Assembly: GCF_016908145.1 (NCBI RefSeq)
Contig: NZ_JAFBDI010000026.1
Span: 1-32,535, forward strand
Direction of reading: 5' to 3'
From: Marinitoga litoralis
Lineage (GTDB): Bacteria > Thermotogota > Thermotogae > Petrotogales > Petrotogaceae
DNA: 32,535 nucleotides
Shown here one piece after another: positions 1 to 8,347 of this stretch. A program made the position numbers and the translations under genes. The notes below the pieces were generated by a model. The model saw only the letters and a program-made list of their open reading frames with translations, did no database searches and had not been told where the DNA came from. Within the stretch, counting starts at the first letter, position 1; each line of letters opens with the position of its first letter.

Positions 1-25
1 TGAATTTTAAATATTTATACCGTTC

Positions 26-43
26 TAGTCATTATTATGACTA
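26..43. terminator. Weak stem-loop at the left edge
   Basis: A perfect 7-bp inverted repeat (TAGTCAT / ATGACTA, loop TATT) is followed on the plus strand by a T-rich stretch. It lies about 50 bp past the stop of the minus-strand gene ending at 93, where no good T-run follows in that direction. It could end a plus-strand gene left of the window. The stem is AT-rich and short, so confidence is low. Nothing else is recognisable in the first 92 bases. Confidence 0.25.
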
Positions 44-92
44 ATTATCTTTATTTTTCTCTTTTTTATTCATTTGACTGTTTACCGGAAAT

Positions 93-497
93 CTATAATA
101 ACCATGGGTTAATTAAATGTATTAATAATAGGATAATTAATATAAATCCTAAATATCTATGCCATTTAATCCAGTTTTTTTTAAATAACTCTATTCTACC
201 TAATAAATATAATGAAAACATTAATACAATACTTAACCATAGTATTAACCCGGTATGTAATTGTAAATTCTTATTTAAAGCAATATATCCGTGAATAATG
301 CCATTAATAACTAATAATATACCAGATAACTTATGATACTTTTTCAATACATTCATAACTACCACAAAATATTTTGCAATCTTTGATTTCTTATCTTTGA
401 TAAAATTTTTATATATTCTTCTTGAAATAAATAATGAAAGATTAAATACTAATAAAAATACATTAATCCAACCTAATATTTCAACTACTTCTTTCAC
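93..497 (-). CDS. Small ferric-reductase-like (bis-His heme b) membrane protein
   Basis: The 134-aa protein has about four hydrophobic segments (roughly 8-25, 56-74, 82-100, 114-132). Two His pairs show the same H-x13-H spacing, H55/H69 and H113/H127, in two different segments, with an extra H81 between them. In NADPH oxidases and ferric reductases such pairs hold two stacked hemes, so this is probably a heme b electron carrier or a stripped-down ferric reductase transmembrane domain. No flavin or NAD domain is attached. The start is GTG, chosen because GGGGT sits 7 nt upstream and the overlapping ATG is out of frame. It begins 15 bp after the osmoprotectant binding protein gene, so it is probably co-transcribed with that operon, although a functional link is not obvious. 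Heme binding is inferred from residue spacing only. Confidence 0.65.
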   Translation of the reverse strand: MKEVVEILGWINVFLLVFNLSLFISRRIYKNFIKDKKSKIAKYFVVVMNVLKKYHKLSGILLVINGIIHGYIALNKNLQLHTGLILWLSIVLMFSLYLLGRIELFKKNWIKWHRYLGFILIILLLIHLINPWLL

Positions 498-512
498 ATT
501 AATACCCCATAA

Positions 513-1397
513 TTATTTAATTAATCCTAATCCTCTTAAAAAATTTCTAGCTACTATTTCTGGTTCTATACCTTCAACATCTACTAAATAATTTAACCTA
601 ATAATTATATTTTCATTTAAATAAAGAGTTAAGGGTTTCAAAATTTCTTTGATTTCTGGATATTTATTTAAAACTTCTTCTCTAACCAATACAGCTGGGT
701 TATATAATGGAAAAAAGCTCTTATCATCTTTTAATACAGTTAAGTTATATTTTAATAATTTAGCATCTGTTGAATAAACCATTGCAACATCTATTTTTCC
801 TGCAGATACAGCTTCATATGTTAAACCAGCCTCCATAGTTTTTACATATTTTTTAGGAACATCCATACCATATGCTTTTGCCATTGCAAAAAAACCATCT
901 GCTCTTTCATAAAATTCTGGATTAACACCAAATATGACCTTATTTCCTTCATTTACAAATTTTGCTAAATCAGAAAGTGTTCTGATATTATTTTTTTCTG
1001 CAAATTCATTTCTAACTGCCATAGCATATGTGTCATTAAAAGGAATCATATTTATCCATACAATTTTATTTTTTTCATAATCTAATTTAGCTACTTCATT
1101 AAATAATTCATATGGATCATATATGTTTTTTGTTTGTTTAAAATATGCAGCCCATGCTGTTCCAGTGTATTCGGAATAAATGTCCACCTGTCCATTTTCT
1201 ATAGCAGCTCTTAATGGAAATGAGGTTAAACCAAATTGTTCTTCAACCCTAAATCCTGCATTTTTTAAAAGTTGTGATATCATATTTGCCAAAACATATC
1301 CTTCTGTAAACATTTTTGCTCCAACAACTACAGTTTTAGCAGCAAAAACATTTAAACTTAAAATAACTAATAATAATATTACTCCAATTTTTTTCAC
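513..1397 (-). CDS. opuCC: Glycine betaine/choline-type ABC transporter substrate-binding protein
   Basis: The 294-aa protein belongs to the OpuAC/OpuCC/ProX-type binding protein family, which captures quaternary ammonium osmoprotectants (betaine, choline, carnitine) outside the membrane and delivers them to the permease. It has a clean signal peptide (about residues 1-19, ending VFAA) and no lipobox cysteine, so it is probably free in the periplasm. The family patterns FTEGYVLANM near residue 31 and VDIYSEYTGT near residue 76 are present. The start is GTG with a strong AGGGGGGAT ribosome site. It is the fourth gene of a minus-strand operon with two permeases and an ATPase. The exact substrate cannot be read from sequence alone. 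Confidence 0.9.
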   Translation of the reverse strand: MKKIGVILLLVILSLNVFAAKTVVVGAKMFTEGYVLANMISQLLKNAGFRVEEQFGLTSFPLRAAIENGQVDIYSEYTGTAWAAYFKQTKNIYDPYELFNEVAKLDYEKNKIVWINMIPFNDTYAMAVRNEFAEKNNIRTLSDLAKFVNEGNKVIFGVNPEFYERADGFFAMAKAYGMDVPKKYVKTMEAGLTYEAVSAGKIDVAMVYSTDAKLLKYNLTVLKDDKSFFPLYNPAVLVREEVLNKYPEIKEILKPLTLYLNENIIIRLNYLVDVEGIEPEIVARNFLRGLGLIK

Positions 1398-1411
1398 AAT
1401 GATCCCCCCTC

Positions 1412-2059
1412 TTAAATTTCTGTAATTAAACCTTTAGAAACTGATTTTTTTTCTAAAATGCCTAAAATAGTATCTACTAATATTGCTAAAATTGAAACTG
1501 GTAAAACACCAGCAAAAATAATAGGTGCATTATAATGAGATAAACCTGTAAATATTATTACTCCCAAACCACCTCCACCAATAACTGAGGCTACTGTAGC
1601 AGTAGCAATATTGATTATAGCAGAGTTTCTAATTCCAGAAAATATTGCTGGTAATGCAATAGGTACTTCTACTTTGTATAATATATCCTTTTCATTCATT
1701 CCCATACCTTCAGCAATTTCAATTATTTTTGGACTTATACTTATAATACCCGATGTAGTATTAAATATTATTGGGACTAATCCGTATAAAAACAAAGCGG
1801 TTATAGCTGTAAGTTTTCCTATTCCCATGAACAAGAATATTAAAGCTATTACAGCAATACTAGGTACAGATTGTGTTATACCTGTTATTGAAAGAGCTAA
1901 ATTAGTATATTTTCTTCTTTTTTTTCTAGTAATATATATTCCGATAATAACACCAAATATTACAGAAAGAGACCAAGATATAAGAAATATTATTAAATGT
2001 TCTATTGTTCTTTCAATAACAATATTAAAATTATCAATAAAATAAGAGAAAATATACAT
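1412..2059 (-). CDS. Osmoprotectant ABC transporter permease (OpuCB/OpuCD-type)
   Basis: This 215-aa integral membrane protein has about five or six hydrophobic segments. It carries the binding-protein-dependent transporter permease signature: an EAA-type loop near residue 140 (EIAEGMGMNEKDILYKVEVP), where the ATPase docks, followed by ALPAIFSGIRN and a GGGGLG turn. It follows the ATPase gene by 1 bp, and its GGAGG ribosome site lies inside the ATPase 3' end, which suggests coupled translation. With the second permease (3116-3775) it should form the heterodimeric channel of an OpuC-like importer. Which one corresponds to OpuCB or OpuCD is not decided here. Confidence 0.9.
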   Translation of the reverse strand: MYIFSYFIDNFNIVIERTIEHLIIFLISWSLSVIFGVIIGIYITRKKRRKYTNLALSITGITQSVPSIAVIALIFLFMGIGKLTAITALFLYGLVPIIFNTTSGIISISPKIIEIAEGMGMNEKDILYKVEVPIALPAIFSGIRNSAIINIATATVASVIGGGGLGVIIFTGLSHYNAPIIFAGVLPVSILAILVDTILGILEKKSVSKGLITEI

Positions 2060-2060
2060 T

Positions 2061-3098
2061 TTATTCCTCCATTAAAGAATCATATTTTAATACTCCTATG
2101 ACTTTATTTTCTTTTAATACAGGTATATAATGAATGTTATTTTTAAACATAATATTTAGGCCTTCCAAAACACTATCATTATAATTAATATACTCTTTTC
2201 TTACAATTTTATTATCGTTTTTTATATCATTTTCAATTAAAAAGCCTTCATATTTGTTGTTATATAATATATAACATGAAGAATTAAGATTATTAATCTC
2301 ATCAATAGTGCTTATAATTGTAAAGTCTTTTGTAATAACTTTTTCAGCTTTAACAAATTCTAAAAAATTTAATTCTGCACTTTTTCCTAATAACTCTTTA
2401 ACAAAATCATTTTTTGGCTTTTTGATAATATTTAAGGTATTATCATACTGTATTAATTCTCCATTATTAAAAATAGCTATTTTATCTCCTAATTTAATGG
2501 CTTCTCTAATATCATGAGTAACAAATACTATAGTTTTTTTTAATTTATTTTGTATTTCTAAAAACACATCTTGTAAAACTTCCCTATTAATTGGATCGAT
2601 TGCTCCAAATGGTTCGTCCATTAATAATATTTTTGGATTAGCAGCTAATGCCCTAGCAACACCAATTCTTTGTTGTTGACCACCAGATAATTCCATAGGG
2701 AATTTATTTATTACTTCTTCATATTTTAAATTTACTAATTCTATAAGTTCCTTTACCCTATTTTCAATTTTTTTCTTGTCCCATCCTAATAATCTTGGAA
2801 CAACAGCTATATTATCAAAAACATTATAGTGAGGAAATAATCCTATTTCTTGAATAACATATCCAATATTTCTTCTTAATTGTATTTTATCTATATTATC
2901 TATAGGAACTCCATCAAATAAAATATCACCAGATGACCTTTCAATAAGTCTGTTAATCAGTTTTAATGTTGTGGTCTTGCCGCACCCAGAAGGACCAATT
3001 AAAACTGTTATATTACCATCATCAATTTTTAGATTTAAATCTCTTACAGCATATTTTTCATTATATTTTTTTGATATGTTTTTAAGTTCAATTGCCAT
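2061..3098 (-). CDS. opuCA: Osmoprotectant ABC transporter ATPase with CBS region
   Basis: This 345-aa OpuCA/ProV-type ATPase powers quaternary-amine uptake. It shows a Walker A GPSGCGKTT (about residue 34), the ABC signature LSGGQQQR (about 137) and Walker B ILLMDEPFGAIDP (about 157). After residue 245 there is a C-terminal regulatory region in which the second CBS motif is clear (IHYIPVLKENKVIGVL) and the first is degenerate. In OpuA/OpuC relatives this CBS pair senses ionic strength or cyclic dinucleotides; whether this divergent pair still does so is unknown. The gene follows the first permease by 17 bp, with a GGGGGAT ribosome site. Confidence 0.93.
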   Translation of the reverse strand: MAIELKNISKKYNEKYAVRDLNLKIDDGNITVLIGPSGCGKTTTLKLINRLIERSSGDILFDGVPIDNIDKIQLRRNIGYVIQEIGLFPHYNVFDNIAVVPRLLGWDKKKIENRVKELIELVNLKYEEVINKFPMELSGGQQQRIGVARALAANPKILLMDEPFGAIDPINREVLQDVFLEIQNKLKKTIVFVTHDIREAIKLGDKIAIFNNGELIQYDNTLNIIKKPKNDFVKELLGKSAELNFLEFVKAEKVITKDFTIISTIDEINNLNSSCYILYNNKYEGFLIENDIKNDNKIVRKEYINYNDSVLEGLNIMFKNNIHYIPVLKENKVIGVLKYDSLMEE

Positions 3099-3115
3099 AT
3101 AATCCCCCTAAAAAA

Positions 3116-3775
3116 TTAATTATTTCTTATTTTTAGACCTTTAGGAGTTATTAAATCTTCAATTTTAAGCATTAAATAATTAAGACCAATACCTAATAAA
3201 GCTAATAATATAACTCCTGTAATTATCATCTCATAGCGCCCTCTACTCAAACCAGCAAAAATAAAATACCCCAATCCTCCAGCAGCAATATAGTATCCAA
3301 TAGTAGCTACCCCAACACCCATTACAACAGAATTTCTAATTCCTGACATGATAATAGGTATGGATAAAGGAATTTTGATTTTAAATAAAATTTGAAATTC
3401 TGTCATCCCCATTCCTTTTGCAGATTCTATTATTTTTTTATCTAATGTATGTATTGCAACTAAAGTATTTCTAATCATAGGGAGGAGAGAGTAAATTACT
3501 AAAGCAATAATAGCAGGAGGTCTTCCTAGACCCATATTGAAAGGCGCAAGGATTATTACCATAATACCAAATAAGGCGGGACTTGGTATTGTCATTAATA
3601 TTCCAGCAATATATAATATTATTTTTGATAAGTTTTTATTTTTAGAAATTAATAATCCAACACCAACACCAATTATTATAGCAAACGGCAAAGCGGTTCC
3701 TATTATTCTTAAATGATTAATCAATTCTTTTATTATTTTTTCATAATTATATGATAAATATTCATAATAATTCAT
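3116..3775 (-). CDS. Osmoprotectant ABC transporter permease, first gene of operon
   Basis: The 219-aa membrane protein has several hydrophobic helices and an EAA-type loop near residue 135 (IIESAKGMGMTEFQILFKIK), followed by IPLSIPIIMSGIRNS and AAGGLGYFIFAG. It is homologous to the permease at 1412-2059, consistent with a heterodimeric OpuCB/OpuCD pair. It is the first gene of the operon permease, ATPase, permease, binding protein, membrane protein. The more common OpuC order starts with the ATPase. A good promoter lies 32-60 bp upstream. The ribosome site (GGTGAT) is modest. Confidence 0.9.
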   Translation of the reverse strand: MNYYEYLSYNYEKIIKELINHLRIIGTALPFAIIIGVGVGLLISKNKNLSKIILYIAGILMTIPSPALFGIMVIILAPFNMGLGRPPAIIALVIYSLLPMIRNTLVAIHTLDKKIIESAKGMGMTEFQILFKIKIPLSIPIIMSGIRNSVVMGVGVATIGYYIAAGGLGYFIFAGLSRGRYEMIITGVILLALLGIGLNYLMLKIEDLITPKGLKIRNN

Positions 3776-3806
3776 AATATCACCAAATTTGTATTATTCT
3801 TTTAAT

Positions 3807-3835
3807 ATTATATCAAAAAAATGTAATTATTCCAA
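3807..3835 (-). promoter_or_regulatory. Promoter of the osmoprotectant transporter operon
   Basis: On the minus strand TTGGAA (3830-3835) and TATAAT (3807-3812) are separated by exactly 17 bp. TGA precedes the -10 box, giving the extended -10 form TGATATAAT. It lies directly upstream of the first permease gene. Confidence 0.7.
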
Positions 3836-3846
3836 ATTTATAAAAG

Positions 3847-4452
3847 TTAAATACTAAACTCATAATTATGAGTAATTTCATATATATGATTTTGATCATA
3901 TTCAAAGCTCTTTATCTTTGCTGGTATTCCAGCTACTAAGCAATCAGAAGGAACATTTTCCAATACAACAGAATTTGCAGCTACAACTGAATTATTACCA
4001 ATAACAATATCTCCTAAAATTTTTGATCCAGCTCCTAATATCACATTTTCTCCAATATCAGGGTGCCTTTTTCCTTTTTTTATATGTTTTGCTCCTAAAG
4101 TAACTTGATGATATATTAATGTTCCTTTACCAACTGTAGCTGTTGAACCTATTACTATTCCAATACCATGATCGATTACTATTCCAGGTGATAATTTTGC
4201 AGCTGGATGAATATCCATTGAATATAATATTTTACTTAGCATATATAAGAAATATGACAATGGATAAATCTTATACTTGTGAAAAAAATGATATATTCTA
4301 TAATATACCAAACCATGAAATGCAGTATTAAATAAAATTATTCCTAATTTCTTATTTGAAGCTGGATCCTTCTTTAAATATTCATTCAAATCCATATTTA
4401 AGTCAGAAAATATATTAAAAAAATCAAGAAAAAATCGTATTATTTTATTCAT
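3847..4452 (-). CDS. cysE: Serine O-acetyltransferase
   Basis: The 201-aa left-handed beta-helix acetyltransferase makes O-acetylserine from serine and acetyl-CoA, the first step of cysteine synthesis. An alpha-helical N-terminal half (about 1-80) is followed by hexapeptide repeats. The CysE hallmarks are visible: DIHPAAKLSPG, the catalytic-site IDHGIGIVIG, and YHQVTLGAKH, then VVAANSVVLENVP near the C-terminus. It is shorter than the E. coli enzyme (about 270 aa) and matches the short EpsC/CysE forms common in thermophiles and Firmicutes. It has its own promoter and a GAGGTG ribosome site. The cysteine synthase partner is not in the window. Confidence 0.93.
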   Translation of the reverse strand: MNKIIRFFLDFFNIFSDLNMDLNEYLKKDPASNKKLGIILFNTAFHGLVYYRIYHFFHKYKIYPLSYFLYMLSKILYSMDIHPAAKLSPGIVIDHGIGIVIGSTATVGKGTLIYHQVTLGAKHIKKGKRHPDIGENVILGAGSKILGDIVIGNNSVVAANSVVLENVPSDCLVAGIPAKIKSFEYDQNHIYEITHNYEFSI

Positions 4453-4488
4453 ATGCTCACCTCAATTAAGATAATTTTTATCATATTT

Positions 4489-4497
4489 ATTATAACA
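4489..4497 (-). promoter_or_regulatory. Extended -10 promoter for cysE
   Basis: TGTTATAAT on the minus strand is an extended -10 element about 37 bp upstream of the cysE start. A weak -35 (ATGACT) lies further upstream with a spacing of about 19 bp. It sits just downstream of the suf terminator. Confidence 0.5.
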
Positions 4498-4545
4498 TAT
4501 ATTGGATAAAAAAAGTCATATTTAAATTAAAAATATGTAAAGAAA

Positions 4546-4567
4546 TAGTGCAGCATAAGCTGCACTA
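4546..4567 (-). terminator. Terminator of the sufC-sufB operon
   Basis: A perfect 9-bp inverted repeat (TAGTGCAGC / GCTGCACTA, loop TTAT on the minus strand) begins 17 bp after the sufB stop codon. It is followed on the minus strand by the T-rich TATTTCTTT. Confidence 0.7.
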
Positions 4568-4583
4568 AATTAAAAACTATTAT

Positions 4584-5549
4584 TTACTTTAAAATTCCTT
4601 TTATTATTAATTCTGTAGCTTCATCTTCATCTAATCCTTTAGCCATTAATGTTTCTAATTGTTGAGGATTTACTCTTCCTACTGATGCTTCATGAGTTAA
4701 TTCTGATAGATCGTTTTTTACTCTTAAAATAGGTATTGTACTAATATTTACATTTGATCCTTTACTAATTTCTGTACATTCTATATGTCCTTTAGAATAT
4801 GGGGCGTTTCCATATGCTTCATTTATTACTTCTGCTTTTGTTGAGTCTTGTGCAAAAATATATGTTTTAGCAATACCAGAAGAGTTTTCACCATTAAGAT
4901 TTACTATTTCTCTTATTTCTAGATCATCATCTTTTTTCCCCCATACTTTTGATTCTAATAATGCTTTAGAATTTTCTTCTAAATCAACTGTCATATTTAT
5001 TTTTAATTTTCCGGCTCTTGATTTTGTTAACTTAAATCTGCTATCAAAAACAGAATTTTCCCCAACTTTAGTATAATAATTTGTTTCTAAAAAGATTCCA
5101 TCTTTTTCATTATGAAAATGTTCATCTTCCATAAATACTACAGAATTTTCTCCGATTATCATTTTTGAATCCATTTTATGATGAATTTTTCCATATGGAA
5201 ATGAACAATGAGATAAGAACCTTACATCACAATTATTACCAATTTTATATTTTGCATTAATATACTGTTCTCCTTGATTTTTTAAGAATCCAACACACAT
5301 ATGTATTGGTTTTTCTAATTTAATATTATCTTGAATAATCATTTCATATTCTACTACTCCATTTTCAGACTTTTTTACTATTATATCAATTCCTTCTACA
5401 GTATTTTTCCCTAATATTTTATCACCACTAATAATAATTGAAACTATATCTTTACTTAATAATTTACTGACATCTCCTCCTGCTTGTTCATATGCTTTTT
5501 CTATCATTTCAAACTCTTTTGCGTAATTTTTTTCTATTTCTAAACTCAT
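4584..5549 (-). CDS. sufB: Fe-S cluster scaffold SufB/SufD-type protein
   Basis: The 321-aa SufB/SufD-family beta-helix protein, with SufC, builds and transfers iron-sulfur clusters. The C-terminus carries the family signature THEASVGRVNPQQLETLMAKG. GHIECTEI matches the conserved GHxEC segment with Cys258. Other cysteines (84, 107, 114) lie in the N-terminal half. It is shorter than classic SufB (about 470 aa) and is the only SufB/D paralogue here, so it fits the minimal SufBC/SmsCB type known from archaea and anaerobes rather than the SufBC2D complex. Its ATG overlaps the sufC stop (ATGA), implying coupled translation. No sufS, sufU or sufA is adjacent. Confidence 0.92.
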   Translation of the reverse strand: MSLEIEKNYAKEFEMIEKAYEQAGGDVSKLLSKDIVSIIISGDKILGKNTVEGIDIIVKKSENGVVEYEMIIQDNIKLEKPIHMCVGFLKNQGEQYINAKYKIGNNCDVRFLSHCSFPYGKIHHKMDSKMIIGENSVVFMEDEHFHNEKDGIFLETNYYTKVGENSVFDSRFKLTKSRAGKLKINMTVDLEENSKALLESKVWGKKDDDLEIREIVNLNGENSSGIAKTYIFAQDSTKAEVINEAYGNAPYSKGHIECTEISKGSNVNISTIPILRVKNDLSELTHEASVGRVNPQQLETLMAKGLDEDEATELIIKGILK

Positions 5550-6289
5550 AGTTTCACCTCATTTTGAATGAATTCTACAGGAACATTAATATGAGCACAA
5601 TTATCACAGGTAGTCTTATATACTTCTGAAACTTTTTTAGGATCTCCCTGTGATTTGATTTTTCCTGAACATATTAATAATGCTTCATCAGCAATTTCAG
5701 CGATTTCTTCTCTGTGTGTAATACTTAAAACAGATCCACCATTAGCTGTAATTATTTTAAAAATTCTTTCTATCATAATATTAGACATCATATCAATACC
5801 AGAATCAGGTTCATCAAAAATAGCGAATTTTGGTTTTAATATAATCAATGATGCTAATTCTATTCTTTTTCTTTCACCGCCAGAAAGTGTTTTATCTACT
5901 TTTCTATGTAAATAAAATGGGTTTAATCCTACTAAATTTAATATTTCAATTAATTCGTTTTCACTTAAATTAATTCTTTTTCCTAATGTTAAGTATTCTC
6001 TTACCCCTAAACCCTCAAATCTTGCAGGTTCTTGCCAAGCCATTGTAATTCCGAGTTTAGCTCTTTCAGTTATACTCATATATGTTATATCATTTCCTTC
6101 AAAATATATTTTTCCACCATGATTACCAAAATAACCATTTAATCCCATTATTATTCTTGCTAAAGTTGATTTACCAACACCATTGTTTCCTAAAATAGCA
6201 TATATTTTTCCTTTTTCAAAATTATATGAGATGTCTTCCAATATTTTTCTTGATCCAGTAATAAAACTAATATTTTTCAATTCAAGCAT
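5546..6289 (-). CDS. sufC: Fe-S assembly ATPase SufC
   Basis: The 247-aa ABC-type cytosolic ATPase is the partner of SufB. It shows Walker A GNNGVGKSTL (about 34), the signature LSGGERKRIEL (about 136) and Walker B FAIFDEPDSGIDM (about 154), with the SufC-typical DEPDSGID wording. It is oddly extended at the C-terminus by a segment containing CDNCAH, a CxxC that ordinary SufC proteins are not known for. It is first in a two-gene operon with sufB and has a strong AAGGAGG ribosome site. Confidence 0.95.
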   Translation of the reverse strand: MLELKNISFITGSRKILEDISYNFEKGKIYAILGNNGVGKSTLARIIMGLNGYFGNHGGKIYFEGNDITYMSITERAKLGITMAWQEPARFEGLGVREYLTLGKRINLSENELIEILNLVGLNPFYLHRKVDKTLSGGERKRIELASLIILKPKFAIFDEPDSGIDMMSNIMIERIFKIITANGGSVLSITHREEIAEIADEALLICSGKIKSQGDPKKVSEVYKTTCDNCAHINVPVEFIQNEVKL

Positions 6290-6320
6290 AATTTTTCCTC
6301 CTTGACTTTAATCTAATTTT

Positions 6321-6329
6321 ATTCTATCA
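6321..6329 (-). promoter_or_regulatory. Extended -10 promoter for sufC-sufB
   Basis: TTGATAGAAT on the minus strand, an extended -10 (TGATAGAAT), lies about 30 bp upstream of sufC in a divergent intergenic region. No convincing -35 is seen. Confidence 0.4.
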
Positions 6330-6375
6330 AAATTATGTAAATTTTATTCCTACAAAAGTTCAATACTATAAGATT

Positions 6376-6404
6376 TTGTAAAAAAAAGATTAATATGCTA
6401 TAAT
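6376..6404 (+). promoter_or_regulatory. Promoter for the metalloprotease/AlaX pair
   Basis: TTGTAA (6376-6381) and TATAAT (6399-6404) are separated by 17 bp, with TGC before the -10 giving TGCTATAAT. It is divergent from the suf promoter. Confidence 0.65.
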
Positions 6405-6459
6405 TTTATATCAGAATTATATATATTTAGTGCTTAAAAATTAAATCTAGAGGTGTATT

Positions 6460-7155
6460 ATGAATATAATAAAAACTCAATATTTCGATATAACATATTC
6501 TATTATCAAATCAAAAAGAAAAACACTATCTATAATTATTGAAGATAATGGAAATGTAATAGTAAGAGCTCCTAAATTTCTATCTGATTATGAAATAAAA
6601 AAATTTGTATTTGATAAAAGTGATTGGATTATTTCTAAATTATTGAATATAAAAACGATAGAAGAGAAAAAATATATAGATGGAGAAAAATTTTTATACC
6701 TAGGGAAAAATTATAAACTTATAACAATTGAAGGAAATTATGATGTAGGAATATTAAATGATTATATATATATTTCATTAAAAAAGGATTTTTTTAAAAA
6801 TATTGAATTAAAAAAAGAAATGATTTTAAAATGGTATAAGAAAGAAGCAAAAAGAATTATATTTGAGAGATTAGAATATTATTCTAAAATAATGAATTTA
6901 AAATATGGAAAGGTATATATAAGAGATCAAAAAACACGCTGGGGAAGTTGTTCAGGAAAAAATAACTTGAGTTTTAATTTTAGAATAATAATGGCTCCTA
7001 TAAGAAAATTAGATTATATAATTATTCATGAATTAGCTCATATAGTGTATAAAAATCATAAAAAGGAATTTTGGAATTATGTAGCAAAATATTGTGATGA
7101 TTATTTGGAATCAAGAAAATGGTTTAGAGAAAATGGATATAAATTATCGCTTTAG
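6460..7155 (+). CDS. YgjP-like zinc metallopeptidase (M48/DUF45 type)
   Basis: The 231-aa protein of the YgjP/DUF45 family is a presumed cytosolic zinc metallopeptidase of unclear substrate. The zinc motif IIHELAHIVYKNH (HExxH plus a downstream His, about residues 188-200) is intact. The family segment TRWGSCS lies about 20 residues before it. There is no signal peptide or membrane segment. The start is supported by GAGGTG 6 bp upstream and a well-formed promoter. It is followed by the AlaX-like gene, probably in one transcript. The biological role of this family is poorly defined. Confidence 0.88.
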   Translation: MNIIKTQYFDITYSIIKSKRKTLSIIIEDNGNVIVRAPKFLSDYEIKKFVFDKSDWIISKLLNIKTIEEKKYIDGEKFLYLGKNYKLITIEGNYDVGILNDYIYISLKKDFFKNIELKKEMILKWYKKEAKRIIFERLEYYSKIMNLKYGKVYIRDQKTRWGSCSGKNNLSFNFRIIMAPIRKLDYIIIHELAHIVYKNHKKEFWNYVAKYCDDYLESRKWFRENGYKLSL

Positions 7156-7189
7156 ATTATTGTTAGACAGAAAATTAAGGAGGGGTAAA

Positions 7190-8296
7190 ATGATAAGTAT
7201 ATTAGATGTAAAAAAAGAAAAAAAGAAAATTTATGCTATTTCAAAAGACTCACCTTTTTATCCAGATGGGAAAGGCGGACAATTAGGTGATAGGGGGAAA
7301 ATAGGAAATGCTAATGTATTATTTGTAGAATATAAAGATGAAGAATATTATCATTTAATTGATAAAGAAATAGAACCAGGAGAATATGAATATGAAATAG
7401 ATTTTAATAGAAGAAGAGATATAGCTCAACAGCATACTGCGCAGCATATAATATCTGCAGTTTTTGAACAAATTGCTGATATGGATACATTAGGTTTTAG
7501 AGTGGGAGAAGAATATACAACTATTGATTTAGATTATAAATCCGAAAAATATGTTGACGAAGCTGAAAGAATTTCGAATGAAATAATTCAAAAAGGTATT
7601 GATGTAGAAGAAGTTTTTACTACAGTAGATAAAATACATGAATATAATTTAAGAAACCCTTTAAGTGAAAAAGTTAAAGGGACTGTAAGATTAATAAAAA
7701 TTGGAGACTTTGATATTAATCCTTGTGGAGGATTTCATGTAAAAAATACTGGAGAAATTGGTTTAATAAAATTAATAGACAGAGAAAAAATCAAAGGAAA
7801 TCTAATTAGATATTATTTTGTAGCAGGAAATAGAGCTTTAAAAGATTATGATGAAAGAATAAAAATAACAAAAACTATTTCTAATTTAATGACTTCAAAA
7901 ATAGAAGAAACTCCTAAAAGAGTAGAAGAAACAATAAATAAAATGAAGGAATACAAATCAAAATATGAAAAATTAAATGAAAAATATGCAGAATTAATAT
8001 CTAAAGATATTATAAATAATTCGGAAATAATTAATGGAATCAAATTTATATATTTAGATACAAATGAAGATTATGTTTCTTATTTGCCAAAATTTTTACC
8101 TATGGAAGAAGTATTTTTTGTGGTGAAAATAGACAATAGATTTGAAATTTCTTCAAAGAAAGTAAATTGTAAAGAATTAATCAATAATATTAGAAAAGAT
8201 CATCCTGAGTTAAAAGGTGGTGGAGGAGAACATAGGGGTAGTATAATCGGTAATATATCTGTTGAAGAAATAAAAAAATTTTTAAGAAAATTATAA
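7190..8296 (+). CDS. AlaX-type alanyl-tRNA editing protein with DHHA1 domain
   Basis: The 368-aa AlaX-like trans-editing protein is expected to hydrolyse mischarged Ser- or Gly-tRNA(Ala). The editing-site zinc ligands are visible: HTAQH in the first motif (about residues 83-87) and CGGFH in the second (about 181-185). A helical linker (about 230-265) and a C-terminal DHHA1 domain with a glycine-rich GGGGEHRG stretch follow, as in long AlaX or the C-terminal half of AlaRS. The reading frame is open 96 bases further upstream, but AAGGAGGGG lies 4-12 bp before the ATG at 7190, so I take that start. Confidence 0.88.
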   Translation: MISILDVKKEKKKIYAISKDSPFYPDGKGGQLGDRGKIGNANVLFVEYKDEEYYHLIDKEIEPGEYEYEIDFNRRRDIAQQHTAQHIISAVFEQIADMDTLGFRVGEEYTTIDLDYKSEKYVDEAERISNEIIQKGIDVEEVFTTVDKIHEYNLRNPLSEKVKGTVRLIKIGDFDINPCGGFHVKNTGEIGLIKLIDREKIKGNLIRYYFVAGNRALKDYDERIKITKTISNLMTSKIEETPKRVEETINKMKEYKSKYEKLNEKYAELISKDIINNSEIINGIKFIYLDTNEDYVSYLPKFLPMEEVFFVVKIDNRFEISSKKVNCKELINNIRKDHPELKGGGGEHRGSIIGNISVEEIKKFLRKL

Positions 8297-8317
8297 TGAA
8301 TAATAAATAATAAATAT

Positions 8318-8347
8318 AAAAGAAAGCCAGAACTCTGGCTTTCTTTT
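8318..8347. terminator. Bidirectional terminator between convergent genes
   Basis: A 13-bp perfect stem (AAAAGAAAGCCAG / CTGGCTTTCTTTT, loop AACT) has T-runs on both sides. It lies between the stop of the AlaX-like gene (8296) and the stop of ogg, overlapping the latter by two bases. It can serve both converging transcripts. Confidence 0.85.

Noticed and set aside
37-294. Plus-strand 85-codon frame opposite the heme-type membrane protein
   Set aside because: It is antisense to a convincing membrane protein gene and has low-complexity Asn/Ile/Leu composition.
1611-2045. Plus-strand 144-codon frame opposite the permease gene
   Set aside because: It is a shadow of the permease; no ribosome site and no family resemblance.
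7094-7189. Longer start for the AlaX-like protein
   Set aside because: The extension overlaps the end of the metallopeptidase gene, has no homology-like look, and the strong ribosome site belongs to the ATG at 7190.
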